Source: HyVt-560 sp964577195
GTDB lineage: Bacteria; Pseudomonadota; Gammaproteobacteria; UWMA-0217
Assembly: GCA_964577195.1 (NCBI GenBank)
Contig: CAZNYF010000062.1
Span: forward strand, 1 to 15,757
DNA length: 15,757 nucleotides
Direction of reading: 5' to 3'
Every line of letters starts with the position of its first letter. Within the stretch, counting starts at the first letter, position 1. The position numbers and the translations under genes are program-made. Positions 15,704 to 15,757 of the stretch are shown piece after piece. The notes beneath the pieces are model-generated. The model saw only the letters and a program-made list of their open reading frames with translations, made no database searches and was not told where the DNA came from.

Positions 15704-15757
15704 TGGATAATCTTTCAGCCATCAATAATGTCCTGGTCATAGACGACGAACCCGATA
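15703..15757 (+). CDS. pilR: PilR-like response regulator, N-terminus only
   Basis: The frame starts at an ATG overlapping the pilS stop (TGATG) and reads MDNLSAINNVLVIDDEPD before the window ends. VLVIDDEPD is the start of a receiver domain with its acidic metal-binding pair. The position directly behind a PilS-type kinase suggests PilR, a sigma-54-dependent activator, but the AAA+ and DNA-binding domains lie outside the window and only 18 codons are visible. Confidence 0.75.
   Translation, partial: MDNLSAINNVLVIDDEPD

Overview
The window suggests a Gammaproteobacterium, probably a Cellvibrionales-like or Marinobacter/Pseudomonas-like marine or soil bacterium. The clues are a type II secretion pseudopilin gene, a PilS/PilR two-component pair, a UbiC-type enzyme for ubiquinone synthesis, sucC-sucD, a glutamine-dependent nadE, and a lipoprotein that looks like a clan-A glycoside hydrolase. 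Base composition is moderate and even. No tRNA, rRNA, CRISPR array or transposase gene was seen. The organism is an inference from gene content only.

Layout. Positions 1-567 (minus) hold the start of gspH and all of gspG, part of a type II secretion operon running off the left edge. Divergent from it, 725-3579 (plus) carries a PBP4-type peptidoglycan peptidase (dacB) overlapping a polytopic GT-C-like membrane protein. Convergent to that, 3647-6554 (minus) carries a lipid-anchored TIM-barrel glycosidase-like protein downstream of a membrane acyltransferase. Together these suggest envelope or exopolysaccharide work, but the substrate is unknown. 6903-7859 (plus) encodes an AlkA-type DNA glycosylase and a small membrane protein. 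7982-8662 (minus) is a glycine-rich DUF533/TerB-like protein. 8907-9710 (minus) is ubiC with a small membrane protein upstream. 9812-10342 (plus) is an anchored proline-rich protein of unknown role. 10390-14038 (minus) is a tightly coupled sucC-sucD-nadE operon with two ATGA overlaps. 14111-15757 (plus) is pilS and the first codons of pilR.

The most unusual item is a pair of 163-bp repeats at 6631-6793 (plus) and 8686-8848 (minus). They have identical length, need no gaps to align and are about 86% identical. Each is one long imperfect palindrome that folds end to end around a 5-nt loop. Differences between the copies mostly keep the pairing, including at least three double compensatory changes, and G-T wobbles outnumber A-C mismatches on one strand. 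Both copies lie in the same orientation just upstream of the next gene (the DNA glycosylase and the DUF533 gene). They look like a MITE-like element or a family of structured RNA leaders that I do not recognise.
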